From contig NZ_AJYA01000002.1 in NCBI RefSeq assembly GCF_000265075.1, positions 124,001 through 188,000 on the forward strand: a stretch of 64,000 bases of DNA. Direction: 5' to 3'. Numbering within the stretch: the first letter of the stretch is position 1; each line of letters begins with the position of its first letter. A model generated the notes under the pieces. It did not search any database and was not told where the DNA came from. It was given only the letters and a program-made list of their open reading frames with translations. Below are positions 1 to 10,737 of this stretch, piece by piece. The stretch comes from Nitritalea halalkaliphila LW7 (GTDB lineage Bacteria; Bacteroidota; Bacteroidia; Cytophagales; Cyclobacteriaceae). A program made the position numbers and the translations under genes.

Positions 1-458
1 TCGTGACCGGTGCGCCGCCGACAAATTTAGAGAGCTTTTATAACAACCTCTACGCGAGCACGGGTACTGTGCATCATGGCATTATGGAAATCGGGCAGGT
101 GCGTATGGGGAACGGCGTAACCCCCTGGACACATCGTGAAGCTTACATGCGTGAAAATCCTATGGCGCATATTCCGAATATTAAGACCCCTTTCTTGATC
201 CTACATGGCACTGCGGATGGCGCGGTAGACTGGGCACAGGGTCTAGAGCTCTTTAATGCTGCGCGCCGTATGGGCAAAGAGGTGATTTTCCTGAGTTATC
301 CAAATGAAGGGCACCATTTGACCAACGAGGCGAATCAGAAGGACTTCTTGACACGCATGAAGGAATACTTCGATTATTATTTAATGGAAAAAGAAGCCCC
401 TGCATGGATGGAAAGTGGCATCCCACACTTGGAAAAGGTGTACGATAAGGTGCAGTAA
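1..458 (+). CDS. S9 family peptidase (prolyl oligopeptidase/DPP IV type), C-terminal part
   Basis: Only the last ~150 residues lie in the window; the gene begins upstream. The segment is the C-terminal part of an alpha/beta-hydrolase catalytic domain. The stretch LILHGTADGAVDW carries the expected catalytic Asp, and NEGHHLTNEANQ carries the catalytic His; the nucleophile Ser is outside the window. Members of this family are usually secreted serine peptidases that cut after Pro or remove N-terminal dipeptides. A strong terminator follows 25 bp after the stop, so this is the last gene of its transcript. Family assignment is firm; exact specificity cannot be read from this fragment. Confidence 0.85.
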   Translation, partial: VTGAPPTNLESFYNNLYASTGTVHHGIMEIGQVRMGNGVTPWTHREAYMRENPMAHIPNIKTPFLILHGTADGAVDWAQGLELFNAARRMGKEVIFLSYPNEGHHLTNEANQKDFLTRMKEYFDYYLMEKEAPAWMESGIPHLEKVYDKVQ

Positions 459-482
459 AGGAATCGCACAAGTAAATCCCTA

Positions 483-516
483 AAAAAGACCAGCCCCCGC
501 CCGGGCTGGTTTTTTC
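483..516 (+). terminator. Rho-independent terminator of the S9 peptidase gene
   Basis: A GC-rich 7-bp stem (CCAGCCC at 490-496 with GGGCTGG at 503-509) is followed by a run of T and preceded by a run of A. Confidence 0.85.
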
Positions 517-602
517 ATAACGTTTTTTTACCAATGGTCATTTTTATGCTGCTTATACGCGCTCGTTCTAGTAAATTCCAAACAAATAATAACCCTAAAG
601 CT

Positions 603-3600
603 ATGAAGAGAATATTATCCCTGTTCGTGCTTCTGGGTGTGCTGTTTTGTTTTGATCAGAACAGTTACGCGCAGACGTTCGATGAAAAAGTTTATGATGC
701 CGTACAGTGGCGGAATGTAGGCCCCCACAGAGGGGGTAGATCAGCAGCGGTAGCCGGTGTGGCCAGTGAGCGTAACACGTTCTACTTTGGAGCGACCGGT
801 GGCGGGGTGTGGAAAACACTCGATGGTGGTAACACCTGGAAAAATATATCCGATGGGTTTTCGGAGGGAGTATCGGGCTGTCACAGTGGCAGAGTCGGAT
901 CCGAATATCATCTACGTCGGTGGTGGAGAAAAGACAGTACGGGGAAATGTTTCCTATGGATACGGTATGTTTAAAAGTACAGATGCCGGTAAAACTTGGG
1001 AACCAAAAGGCCTAGAAGATAGTCGCTTCATTTCCCGTGTACGTGTGCACCCTACTAATCCTGATATCGTCTATGCGGCCGTTATGGGTGACTTATTCAA
1101 GCCCACTCCGGAGCGCGGAGTCTACAAGTCTACTAATGGGGGCGACACTTGGGAGCGTGTACTTTTCGTAGATGAGAAGTCCGGCGCAGTAGACCTTATC
1201 TTGGATCCGAAAAATCCTGAGGTGATGTATGCGACCTCTTGGCAGGTGCAGCGTACTCCCTATAGCTTGGAAAGCGGCGGCCCAGGAAGTAAAATGTTTA
1301 AAAGTACAGATGGAGGAAAAAACTGGACAGAAATTTCCAGAAACCCTGGCCTGCCGAAGGGACTTTTAGGAATTATGGGCATCACTGTCTCGCCAGTAAA
1401 CTCGAATAGGCTGTACGCGATCATCGAAAATTTAGACGGGGGCGTCTTCGTTTCCAATGATGCAGGCGCGACCTGGGAGAAGACGAATGATGACCGTAAT
1501 CTCAGACAGCGCGCTTGGTACTACACGCGAATTTATGCCGATACACAAGACGAGAATACTGTCTATGTCATGAATGTGAGCTACCATAAGTCCACGGATG
1601 GCGGTAAAACCTTTAAGGGCGCTAATGCCCCTCACGGAGATCACCACGACCTATGGATCGACCCAGTAGATCCTAAGCGGATGATCATCGCTGACGATGG
1701 AGGTGCGCAAGTTACCTTCGATGGGGGAACTTCTTGGTCCACCTATATGAACCAGCCCACGGCACAGTTTTACCGTGTGACTACGGACGATCACTTCCCT
1801 TATCGCATTTACGGTGCACAGCAGGACAACTCGACCATGCGTATTAGCCACCGTAACGATGGCTTCGGTATCACTGAAGACGACTGGGAGGTCAGTGCAG
1901 GGAGTGAAAGTGGCTGGTTAGCAGTAGACCCTACGAATAACGATATCGTCTATGGAGGAAATTACGGTGGACTTCTTCAGATGAAAAACCATGCCACTGG
2001 AGCCAGACGAAATGTGAACGTTTACCCAGATAATCCGATGGGCCATGGCGCCGAAGACATGAAGTACCGCTTCCAGTGGAATTTCCCTATCTTCTTCTCG
2101 CATCATGATCCGAAGGTGCTCTACACCACTTCTGACCGCTTCCATCGCTCTACGAATGGCGGGCAGTCATGGGAAACCTTTAGCCCAGACCTAACACGTG
2201 ATGCGAAAGACAAGCAGGGCCTTCTGGAGGTCCTATCACGAAGGACAACACCTCGGTAGAGTACTACTCCACGATCTTTGCGGCAGCAGAATCTCCTGTT
2301 CAGCGTGGTATTCTGTGGGCAGGATCCGATGATGGCCTGGTGCATGTTTCACGGGATAATGGAGCGAACTGGACCAATGTTACGCCTCCCGATCTTCCAG
2401 AGTGGATTCAAATTAACAGCATGGAGGCTTCGCCATTTGAGGCGGGGGGCTTTATTTTGCAGCCACATCCTATAAGAACGGCGATTTTGCCCTTATCTGT
2501 ATAAGACCTCTGACTATGGTGCCACCTGGACGAAAATCGTTACAGGCATCCCAGCAGATCACTTCACGCGTGTAGTGCGTGCTGATCCAGCTAAAAAGGG
2601 CTATCTCTATGCAGGAACAGAGACAGGCATGTACGTTTCCTTTAATGATGGTGCGAACTGGCAGAGCTTACAGCTCAATCTTCCTATCGTGCCCATCACG
2701 GACTTGACCATTAAGGAAAACAACCTTATCGCCGCCACACAGGAAGAAGCTTCTGGATTATCGATGACCTGACCGTCCTGCATCAGCTAGCACCTGATTT
2801 AGGCACCAAGCCCTTCCACTTATTCCGTCCGCAGGATTCTTATCGCATCGACGGCGTACGCCGACCTTCCCCAACAGCGGGAACGAACCGCCCTGGAGGT
2901 GTATTGGTGTACTATCACCTGAAAGAAACGCCAAAAGACGAGATGCGTATCGAATTCCTGAATTCGCGGAACGAGGTAGTGCGCGCATTCTCGACGAAAG
3001 GAATCGATGGCGATACGCTAAAAGTGAAAGCAGGTTCAAATGAGTTCAACTGGAACCTTCGCGTGCCCGATGCGAAAGCTTTCGAAGGCATGATCATGTG
3101 GTCAGGCCCGCTTACAGGCCCGAAAGTAGTGCCTGGAGATTATAAGGTGCGCATGATCGTGGACGGTGCCACGCAGGAACAGCCGTTTAAAGTCTTAGCG
3201 GATCCACGCTATCCGTCTACCCAAGCTGACCTGCAAGCTCAGTATGACTTCCTTCTAGCTGTTCGCGATAAGTTGACAGAAACCCACCAGACCATCACCT
3301 TGATCCGTGAATACCGCAGCTCACTGCAGGATATGATCGCTTCTAAGAAGGTGCGTGCGCGCCAGGGAGAGGATATCATCAAGTCCTTAACAAGTATCGA
3401 AGAGACGCTCTACCAGACGCAAAACCAAAGCCGCCAGGATCCGTTAAACTTCCCGATCCGCTTGAATAACAAGTTGGCTCACCTAAATGTCATCGTAGGC
3501 ACAGGGGAGTGGAGACCTACAGACGGTGCAGAGCAGGTGCGTCAGGATATTACAAAGCGCATCGATGCGGAGCTCACCAAATTTAAAGACATCGAAACCA

Positions 3601-3659
3601 AGCAGCTGGCCAATCTGATGAACCTAGACGAGTTAAAAGCAGCCATCGACATGAAGTAA
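603..3659 (+). CDS. Secreted BNR/Asp-box repeat beta-propeller protein (sortilin/VPS10-like 'glycosyl hydrolase'), frameshifted
   Basis: About 1018 residues once repaired. The ATG at 603 begins a signal peptide ending in SYAQ. The body carries many Asp-box repeats (VWKTLDGGNTW, MFKSTDAGKTW, VYKSTNGGDTW, MFKSTDGGKNW, VFVSNDAGATW), the mark of multi-bladed BNR/sortilin-type propellers, followed by a ~250-residue C-terminal region with a helical segment. Such proteins are common secreted proteins of Bacteroidota, often labelled glycosyl hydrolases without demonstrated activity. The reading frame is broken at about 859-862 (T4), 876-878 (G3), 2220-2221 (CC), 2451-2453 (T3), 2490-2492 (C3) and 2742-2743 (GG). 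Adding one base to each of these runs restores one continuous protein, so I treat it as an intact gene with sequence errors. No catalytic residues could be assigned. Confidence 0.8.
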
Positions 3660-3689
3660 AACGAATAGAACATATGCTATTTTATCGGA

Positions 3690-3722
3690 AATCACTCGGG
3701 CCCTGTCCGGGTGATTTTTTTT
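3690..3722 (+). terminator. Rho-independent terminator after the BNR-repeat gene
   Basis: The 10-bp stem AATCACTCGG (3690-3699) / CCGGGTGATT (3707-3716), with one G-U pair, runs into a T tract. It overlaps the stop end of the convergent amine oxidase gene. Confidence 0.8.
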
Positions 3723-4936
3723 ACGACCTCATCCACCACTTCCACCGCCCGCTCCATCGCCCCATGTACGGTCTGATGGTGCCCGTTAAGCTGCATGGCT
3801 TCGCCTGCAAAGTAAATTTTATCCTCCACTGGCGCCGCTGCCAGTACACGGGCATTTCCGATTCCCACCGTGCTATAGGAATAGGCACCCAAGACATAGG
3901 GCGCTTTTCCCCAGTCTTTTACATAGGATTTTACGAAATTTTCAGAAGCCTGACCCATAAACATCGTATCCAACTCCTCCAGCAGCGCCCGCGTAATCGC
4001 CTCCTCGTTCCCTAAAGCCGACAGTCGCTCCGCCTGCTCCCCGATTAGGTAGGCCAAAAGCACAGGAGGCCCTTCGGGTTTACCTGTACTATCGTCGATG
4101 TACGCCGCACAGACCGGCCCACCAACCACATAAGCCGGGTAAAATTTTTCTTTAAAGGCCAAGAACACCTTCATCCCAGCCTCCATTCCGATCTTATCGA
4201 ATGCCGCCACCTTTTCGGCTGGCAGCGGAGGATCGAAGTGCATCATCCCCGATTTCAGCACAGCGATCGAAACGGTTACGATGACTTTATCCGCGGTATA
4301 GCGATTCCCGAGCGTATCCACGGCTGTTACCCCATTTCGCCCATAATGAATCTCCCTCACCGGTCTGCCATAACGAATCGCCGCCTTCACCTCCTCTGAA
4401 ATCTGCTGATCTATAAAATAAAAAAAACTTTCCGCAAACTTATAATCCCGAGTCCCAGAGCTCCAGCCCTTCTCCTCCTCGTTCATGGCCCCCACTGAAA
4501 TACGATCCGCGGAGCCCCCTAAATCAGCTGCTAGGGCCGTGATGATGTGCGCATAGGAAGCCGGAAGCCCTTTCTTTGCCGCATAAGCGGCAAAGGACAT
4601 GTCCGGAAGTCCTCTCCCCGTGAATATATCCACCTTTTTCGGCAGCCGCTCCCGCAGTGCCCCCTCAAACCAGTAGGTTGGCTCTAAAGGATCTTCTGTC
4701 AGCACCACCCCCTGTCTGCGGGCACTATCTCCCAGCGCACTCCGCTCACCATGTAGCCACTGCGCACCCAAGTCCATGGAGTAGGGCGCGAAATCGCGCA
4801 AAGGTGCCAGCCGCCCCCCATAGCTGTCCGTAGCCTCTAAAATCTCAAAAGGTACACCGGCCCGATGCAGCATCTCCCCCGCAAATAGCCCCGCTACTCC
4901 GGCGCCGATGATGATTACTTTTTCTATTTCTCCCAT
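3692..4936 (-). CDS. FAD-dependent amine oxidase (flavin monoamine oxidase family)
   Basis: 414 residues, intact. The N-terminus has the Rossmann dinucleotide fold motif VIIIGAGVAGLFAGEML followed by the E-A-x-D-S-Y-G-G-R-L second motif typical of flavin amine oxidases. The C-terminus has the FAD-binding stretch IYFAGEAMQLNGHHQTVHGA. These enzymes oxidise amines, polyamines or amino acids to imines with H2O2 release; the substrate cannot be read here. I chose the ATG at 4936 rather than the GTG one codon upstream. No signal peptide, so probably cytoplasmic. The gene is convergent with the BNR protein and its last codons lie within that gene's terminator hairpin. Confidence 0.85.
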   Translation of the reverse strand: MGEIEKVIIIGAGVAGLFAGEMLHRAGVPFEILEATDSYGGRLAPLRDFAPYSMDLGAQWLHGERSALGDSARRQGVVLTEDPLEPTYWFEGALRERLPKKVDIFTGRGLPDMSFAAYAAKKGLPASYAHIITALAADLGGSADRISVGAMNEEEKGWSSGTRDYKFAESFFYFIDQQISEEVKAAIRYGRPVREIHYGRNGVTAVDTLGNRYTADKVIVTVSIAVLKSGMMHFDPPLPAEKVAAFDKIGMEAGMKVFLAFKEKFYPAYVVGGPVCAAYIDDSTGKPEGPPVLLAYLIGEQAERLSALGNEEAITRALLEELDTMFMGQASENFVKSYVKDWGKAPYVLGAYSYSTVGIGNARVLAAAPVEDKIYFAGEAMQLNGHHQTVHGAMERAVEVVDEVVKKITRTGPE

Positions 4937-5112
4937 CACTCTTCTGTTATTCGTGCGCTATGCCCTTACTGCTGAAAGGGATACGGCCCGAGCGCTCTGC
5001 ATACTCGTAGATGAAGGCACTCGAACCAGTGGATCCGCCTTTCGCTGAAAAAACAAATCTCCCTTATTTACGTGTAATCAGTATAGGAATATTCACCTTT
5101 AACCCTTTTTTT

Positions 5113-5424
5113 ATGAACTACACAGAGAATTATCGCGGTGTGAAAATCGATGTCCAAACAATCGACCTAGACATCAGCCAGACAGTCCAAGAGGAAATCC
5201 GGAACTGCTTAGATAAAATGATTAAATTTACTCCGGAAATAAATGCCCTCGACGTCTATTTCAAGCTTGAGGGTAAAGGCGGGGCGACGAACTCCATCGT
5301 CAGCATGCGCGTAGGCGTGCCTGGACCGGATGTTTTCGCCGAAGAAAAAGGAGAGCACTGGGTACCGCTATTAAAAGCAGTTACAGATAAAAATATTCGC
5401 CAGCTACAGAAAGCGAAGGCGTAA
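5113..5424 (+). CDS. hpf: Ribosome hibernation promoting factor (HPF/RaiA, S30AE domain)
   Basis: 103 residues from the ATG at 5113. An upstream in-frame start at 5011 would add an unlikely N-terminus. The sequence has the short HPF form: a first strand (VKIDVQTIDLDIS), a helix (VQEEIRNCLDKMIKF), and three further strands, with no long C-terminal dimerisation domain. Short HPF binds the 30S subunit at the mRNA/tRNA channel and helps form inactive 100S ribosomes in stationary phase. It stands alone, divergent from the amine oxidase, and is followed by a terminator. Confidence 0.8.
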   Translation: MNYTENYRGVKIDVQTIDLDISQTVQEEIRNCLDKMIKFTPEINALDVYFKLEGKGGATNSIVSMRVGVPGPDVFAEEKGEHWVPLLKAVTDKNIRQLQKAKA

Positions 5425-5480
5425 AAAGTATGTGTCAGGAGCGAAAGCGAATGATAAATTTGGATTGAACGATCGGAAAG

Positions 5481-5507
5481 AGAGTCCTTATGGGGCTCTT
5501 CTTTTTT
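5481..5507 (+). terminator. Terminator of hpf
   Basis: The stem AGAGTCC / GGGCTCT with a short loop is followed by a run of T. Confidence 0.65.
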
Positions 5508-5560
5508 AGTAGCTCATTAACACGGCAGGGGGTGTCATTTTTTTCGCTCTGTCACCCTTT

Positions 5561-5579
5561 CTTTGGCCGAAGGCCAAAG
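5561..5579. repeat. Intergenic palindrome CTTTGGCCGAAGGCCAAAG
   Basis: A near-perfect 19-nt palindrome between hpf and the rhomboid gene. The same 16-nt core (TTTGGCCGAAGGCCAA) occurs in another intergenic position at 48417-48432, and a related form lies inside a gene near 32265. It has no T tract, so it is not a classical terminator. Function unknown. Confidence 0.5.
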
Positions 5580-5615
5580 GGGAATGTTCCCGCTTAGAGG
5601 CGAACACAAGCTCGG

Positions 5616-6254
5616 TTATCCGAAAAAGTCGCCTAAAAAACGGCTGATCTGTACGAAGAAGCCAGGAAGGGTGTAGGGTGCCAGCAGGCTGATCACCAGC
5701 AGGCCCGTCAGTGCCCCATACAAGTGTGCATCATGGTTGACGTAATCGTCCTCCTGCCGAGCCTTGTACATCGTGTAGCCTAAAAATGCTGCTCCCAGTG
5801 CAAATCCCGGCAGGCAAAGTAGGCCAAACAAGCAAATTTTATCCAGTGGCATCAGCAGGATACTGGCGAAGACTACAGCTGCTGTGGCGCCAGAAGCTCC
5901 AAGGGCATGATAATTCGGGTTCGAGCGATGCTTCGCGTAGGTCTTCAGGCTGGAAAGTACCAGTGCGGCCAGGTAGAAGCCTAAAAATGCCAGCGGCCCC
6001 CATAGCGTTCCAAAGCGGAACAGGAAAAAGCGCTCCACGATGCCGCCAAAAAAGAAAAAAGTAAACATGTTAAAGAGCAAATGCATGCCATCCTTATGGA
6101 TGAAGCCGCTCAAAAGAAAACGGTCCCATTCTCCTCTCTCCGCGATCCTGTGCGGACTAAACATCCAGCGGCTCAGCATCCGTGGACGCTTCAGGGCCAG
6201 AAAGGTCGCCAGACAGGTCGCGGCGATAAGGAGAAAGGTGACACTGGTAGCCAT
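5616..6254 (-). CDS. Rhomboid family intramembrane serine protease
   Basis: 212 residues, intact, with about six hydrophobic helices. The catalytic Ser lies in HALGASGATAAVV and the catalytic His in NHDAHLYGALTG. The HLLFNMF segment of helix 2 supplies the oxyanion residues (HxxxN). Rhomboids cut transmembrane proteins within the membrane; the substrate here is unknown. It is the last gene of a leftward run with rnr and the polyprenyl synthase, starting 12 bp after the synthase stop. Confidence 0.88.
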   Translation of the reverse strand: MATSVTFLLIAATCLATFLALKRPRMLSRWMFSPHRIAERGEWDRFLLSGFIHKDGMHLLFNMFTFFFFGGIVERFFLFRFGTLWGPLAFLGFYLAALVLSSLKTYAKHRSNPNYHALGASGATAAVVFASILLMPLDKICLFGLLCLPGFALGAAFLGYTMYKARQEDDYVNHDAHLYGALTGLLVISLLAPYTLPGFFVQISRFLGDFFG

Positions 6255-6266
6255 GTTAATACGCTG

Positions 6267-7259
6267 TTAATACTCTCGGGTGATAAGTCCGCGGGTGAGC
6301 CCCTCTAAAGTGGCTTTGGCCTCCGGGTGGGGGCAGTCGATCGCGGCCAGAGCCGCAAAGCCCCGCTCAAAGTAATCGTTCATCTTCTTTTCGGTGATTT
6401 GCTTGATGCCGAGCGCATCGTAAATCGCCGTGACTTCGTGTACTTTTTCATCCGCAGAGAAGGCGGCCGTATGCAGGGCTACATCTAAGCGGTCCTTTAA
6501 CTCGCCGTCTGCCAGCTCCAGGGCCTTTAGCAGTAAGAAGGTCTTTTTATTGGCGATGATGTCACCCCCTACTTGCTTGCCAAACTTCTCCTGGTCCGCA
6601 TAGACGTCCAAAAGATCATCCATCAGCTGGAAACCGATGCCCACATACACGCCGAAATCATAGAGCTTAGCTACCTCCTCTTTCGAGGCACCGCCTAAGG
6701 TGGCGCCCAGCTCCAGCGCAAAGCCGAGGAGTACAGCCGTTTTCAGGCGAATCATATGGATGTACTGTTCTTCGCTGACAGTGTCCATCTGCTCGAAGTT
6801 CATGTCCAGCTGCTGCCCCTCACAAACTTCTGCAGCTGTACGATTAAAACGGAGTAGCATCTGTTTCAGATAGCGACCATCCATCTCCAGCAGCATGTCA
6901 TAGGCTTTCACCAGCATCACATCCCCCGATAAGATGGCTGTATTCGCATCCCAGCGCTCGTGGACGGTAGGCTTGCCCCGGCGAAGAGGGGCCTTGTCCA
7001 TGATATCATCGTGCATCAGGGTGAAATTATGAAACACCTCCACTGCCGCCGCCGGAGTGAGCACCTCCTCAGTAGCACTAGCGAAAAGTCGGTAGCCTAA
7101 GAGCGTCAGTACGGGGCGAAGTCTTTTGCCTCCTATGGCCAACAGATACCGGATGGGCTCGTAAAGTGATTCGGGTTCAGCTCCATAAGGATACTGCGTG
7201 ATCTTTTCTTCTATTGCTCGCTGCAGGTCTTGGACGGAGTCACGTGTCTTTAAGGTCAT
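6267..7259 (-). CDS. Polyprenyl synthetase (trans-type isoprenyl diphosphate synthase)
   Basis: 330 residues from the ATG at 7259; the earlier TTG at 7268 would overlap rnr. Both Asp-rich motifs are present: LMHDDIMDKAPLRRGKPT (first, DDxxD-like) and FQLMDDLLDVYAD (second). GGKRLRP near the N-terminus binds the isopentenyl diphosphate substrate. It elongates allylic diphosphates with IPP; in this phylum such enzymes make the menaquinone side chain or shorter precursors, and product length cannot be told here. The start lies 1 bp beyond the rnr stop, so the two are very likely co-translated. Confidence 0.88.
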   Translation of the reverse strand: MTLKTRDSVQDLQRAIEEKITQYPYGAEPESLYEPIRYLLAIGGKRLRPVLTLLGYRLFASATEEVLTPAAAVEVFHNFTLMHDDIMDKAPLRRGKPTVHERWDANTAILSGDVMLVKAYDMLLEMDGRYLKQMLLRFNRTAAEVCEGQQLDMNFEQMDTVSEEQYIHMIRLKTAVLLGFALELGATLGGASKEEVAKLYDFGVYVGIGFQLMDDLLDVYADQEKFGKQVGGDIIANKKTFLLLKALELADGELKDRLDVALHTAAFSADEKVHEVTAIYDALGIKQITEKKMNDYFERGFAALAAIDCPHPEAKATLEGLTRGLITREY

Positions 7260-7260
7260 G

Positions 7261-9416
7261 TCAATCAAATTCTAAGTCTATCGTTCTACGGTTAATGTCG
7301 GTGGCAGTTACGCGCACCGTGACCGCATCGCCTAGGGTGTACATCTTTTTATTTTTACGCCCGATCAGACGCATGTTCTTTTCATCGAAATCGTAGAAGT
7401 CATCGTCCATATCCGCCACACGGACCATCCCCTCACATTTGGTTTCGGTCATTTCTACATAGACTCCCCACTCCGTAACACCGGTTATGATGCCAGGGTA
7501 AGGACGATCCTCAGCCAAACTCATGTACTCTACCTGCTTGTACTTGATGCTGGCCCGCTCGGCATCACTGGCTCGCTTTTCCCGCTCGGATGAATGGGTA
7601 CACTTCACTTCCCAAGGTTCCGCATCAGGCTTTTGCCCCCATCCAGGTAATGCTGCAGCAGACGATGCACCATCATGTCAGGATAGCGTCGGATCGGAGA
7701 TGTGAAATGCGTGTAATGCGAAAAGGCCAGTCCAAAGTGCCCTTTCGGTTCCGTGGTGTACTTGGCTTTCGCCATGGAGCGGATAGCCAGCTGCTCGAGC
7801 ACGTTTTGCTCAGGCTTGCCCTGAATATTCTCCATTAGCGCATTCAGCTGAGCAGCCACTTGGTTCATATTTGCCAGCTTTAAACTATGTCCGAAACGCT
7901 TCGCAAAGGTCCCGAAGGTCTCTAAGCGATCCTCATCCGGGCGATCATGTGTCCGGTAAACAAAGGTATCCTTGCCATTGTTTTTGCTGTAGATGAAGGT
8001 GGCCACGGCCTTGTTGGCCAAAAGCATGAACTCTTCGATCATCTTGTGGATGTCTTTACGCTCTTTCACCATCAGTCCCTGGGGGACTCCTTTTTCATCC
8101 AGCCTGAACTTTACCTCCACCGTTTCGAAATTAATGGCGCCCTGCTCGAATCTTTTGGCACGGAGTGCCTTCGCGATCGTATTCAGGTGGGTGAGCTCTT
8201 CATGAAAGTCTCCGCTCGCCTGATCGATGTTTTCTTGGGCTTCCTCATAGGCAAAACGCCTGTCGGAGTGAATCACCGTGCGTCCGATCCACTGCTTGTG
8301 CACCTTGCCGCTGTCGTCGATTTCGAACACACAGCTGAAGGTCAACTTATCCTCATGCGGGCGCAGGGAGCAGAGGCCATTACTCAGGCGCTCCGGAAGC
8401 ATGGGAATCGTTCGATCCACCAGATAAACCGAGGTGGCGCGCTCATACGCTTCTCGCTCCAGAGCAGTCCTCGGCTGTACATAATGGGTTACGTCGGCGA
8501 TATGCACGCCAACCTCCAGCAGACCATTCTCCAGTTTTCGGTAAGAAATGGCATCATCGAAGTCCTTCGCATCGGCAGGGTCTATCGTGAAGGTGCACAC
8601 CTCGCGAAAATCTTTTCGCTTCGCAATTTCCTCCTCGGAAATTTTATCGGAGATCGCTTCCGCTTCCAGGTGCGGCTCTTCTGGATACTCGAAAGGCAGC
8701 CCGAACTCAGCGATGATGCTGTGCATCTCCACCTCATGCTCGCCCGCTTTTCCTAAGACGCGCACCACAGAACCGATCGGGTTTTTATCGTCTTCCTTCC
8801 AGTCATGCATCTTCACCACCACTTTCTGGTTATGCTGTGCGCCATGGAGCTGATCCTTCGGGATAAAGATGTCCTGATGCATCTTGCGGAAGTCAGGCAC
8901 CACGAAAGCGAAACGCGGAGAAATCTCGATACGGCCCACAAATTCCTCTCGTGCGCGGCTGAGTACCTCGAGCACACGTCCTTCTAGGCGACCCGAGTGA
9001 TTTCGCCCAGGAAAAACCATGATTCGTACTCGGTCTCCGTCTAGGGCATGCTTGAGTAAGCTTTCTTTAATGATTACATCTTCTTCTAGGCCGGAGCTGG
9101 CATCTGGAATCACATAAGCAAAACGTGGGTTTACATAATCCACTTCACCTTCGAAAAACTGTGGCTCCTTCGTGGAGCTGTAGGCATTACGTGCATCCTT
9201 ACTCACATCACCCTTCTGGATGAGCTGCTGGAGCACTCGGTCGATGCCTCCTCGTACCACGGGATCTTTTATGCTGAGCCTATTCGCCAGCTGTTTTGCA
9301 TTAAAGGCCTTGCCATAATGCTGATCTAAAAAGTGTAGGAGCTTGTCGGCCAGTTGTTTGGCATCCAAGCCCTTTCCTGTCTTTTGTTTTTTATTTTTAT
9401 TATGTTTTCTTCCCAT
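7261..9416 (-). CDS. rnr: Ribonuclease R, one frameshift
   Basis: About 718 residues when repaired. The order is: a basic N-terminus (MGRKHNKNKKQK), a winged-helix region, cold-shock domains, the RNB catalytic domain with FTIDPADAKDFDDAIS (metal-binding Asp residues) and HYTHFTSPIRRYPD, then a C-terminal S1 domain. RNase R is a processive 3'-5' exoribonuclease that degrades structured RNA. The frame breaks at about 7628-7629: adding one G on the + strand (one C in the message) to the GG run joins the catalytic part to the S1 domain. Both halves are otherwise intact, so a sequence error is likelier than a true split. Confidence 0.9.
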
Positions 9417-9481
9417 AAAAGCGTGTTTTTCACATGGGTTTTCGCTCCCATGCGGTACTTTGCCCCCACCGGGACGGCTTT

Positions 9482-9883
9482 TTAGGAATGAAGTACTCCG
9501 TCTAAGCCCAAGGCAGGTATCTTTCGGATGTTCTCCTCGACGATACTCCCTGCGGTGAAGACAAATTTTTTGTCAAAAATTTTATCTAAAATATAATAAC
9601 TTACCCAATATTCATTGGATAAGGCGAAAAGCTCTGGCTGAATCGGCTCTATCCGTGCGAAAGAGGAAGGCCCGAGCTCTCCGATCATGTGCCGCAGCAC
9701 ACTGGTTTTTTTCTCTTCTCCATCGATGGTGCCATAGCCCTTCGAGGTGATGAGCACCGTATGGAGCTCGATTAGGTTATGATTGATGATGTATACTGCC
9801 CACTGGCTTTCGCCTGCCACCTCTTCTTTGGCGATAGCCAGCTTTACCCCCGCCACGGGTTCGAAATCAATATCCTTTTTCAT
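9482..9883 (-). CDS. Conserved hypothetical protein, downstream of lipB
   Basis: 133 residues, intact, soluble, no signal peptide. I do not recognise a named domain. It starts MKKDIDFEPVAGVKLAIAK and looks like an alpha/beta protein with several predicted strands. The start overlaps the end of lipB by 17 bp, so it is expressed with lipB. Function unknown. Confidence 0.7.
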   Translation of the reverse strand: MKKDIDFEPVAGVKLAIAKEEVAGESQWAVYIINHNLIELHTVLITSKGYGTIDGEEKKTSVLRHMIGELGPSSFARIEPIQPELFALSNEYWVSYYILDKIFDKKFVFTAGSIVEENIRKIPALGLDGVLHS

Positions 9884-10599
9884 GTTCTCCTAAATTCATC
9901 TCAAACAGCGCTGCCAAATGCCCCCGCAGGCGCACTTTCACTGCTTCCATATCCAATACCGCTCCGAGTTCCCGCTCCATCGATGTTACGGCCTTATCCC
10001 GTATCCCACAGGGGACGATGTAGTCGAAATAGTCCAAGTGAGCATTCACATTCAGCGCCAGGCCATGCATGGTCACCCAGCGGCTGGATTTTACGCCCAT
10101 GGCACAGATTTTCCTCGGATTTACCTGCTCGACATGTCCAGCCAGACTCCCGTGAGCCCCTCGATGCGTCCAGCACTGAGCCCGTAATCGGCTAAAGTCA
10201 GTATCACGGCTTCCTCTAAAAGACGTAAGTACCTATGGATGTCCGTAAAGAAATTTTCCAAATCTAAAATCGGGTAGGCGACCAGCTGCCCCGGTCCATG
10301 ATAGGTGATGTCCCCCCCGCGATTAATCTTATAAAAACGGGCTTGAATGGCCTGTAGCCGCTCTTCGGAGAGTAAAAGATGCTCGGGCGCCCAGATTTCC
10401 CCAGGGTGTACACATGGGGGTGTTCTACGAACAAAAGGTGATTCTCAGTCGGCACCTGCTCGGCTTCCGATAAGCGACGATTCTCGATCTTCCGGTTGAC
10501 GATGGCCTGAAACCGCCTTTCCTGCTCATCCCAGACCTCTTTGTAGTCGCGCAGGCCTAAGTCCTCGAAATAAACGTTTCTGTTTATGTGGATATTCAA
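9867..10599 (-). CDS. lipB: Octanoyltransferase LipB, two frameshifts
   Basis: About 244 residues when repaired. LipB moves octanoyl from acyl carrier protein to lipoyl domains, the first step of lipoate synthesis. Recognisable parts are HPHVYTLGKSG, the GGDITYHGPGQLVAYP block (out of frame in the raw sequence), and PRKICAMGVK...HGLALNVN with the catalytic Lys, then IVPCGI with the catalytic Cys. Adding one C to the CCC run at 10390-10392 and one to the CC at 10138-10139 (+ strand) restores the whole protein. No ATG is in place; TTG at 10599 is the best start I see, but it is uncertain. Confidence 0.85.
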
Positions 10600-10737
10600 G
10601 TGTTTCTATTTTTTTATGTATCTTAGCTGAAAGGAGTGAAGGGTTAGGGCAATAGTCTCGGTGATTTTTCCCTTCTGCGCTTCGCGCAATGTGCACGCTC
10701 CTGTAAACTTTTTCAAAAATACTTAAAATTTTTCAGC

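Noticed and set aside
7947-8756. 269-codon + strand frame opposite rnr
   Set aside because: It is the antisense shadow of RNase R, whose domains and motifs are clear on the other strand.
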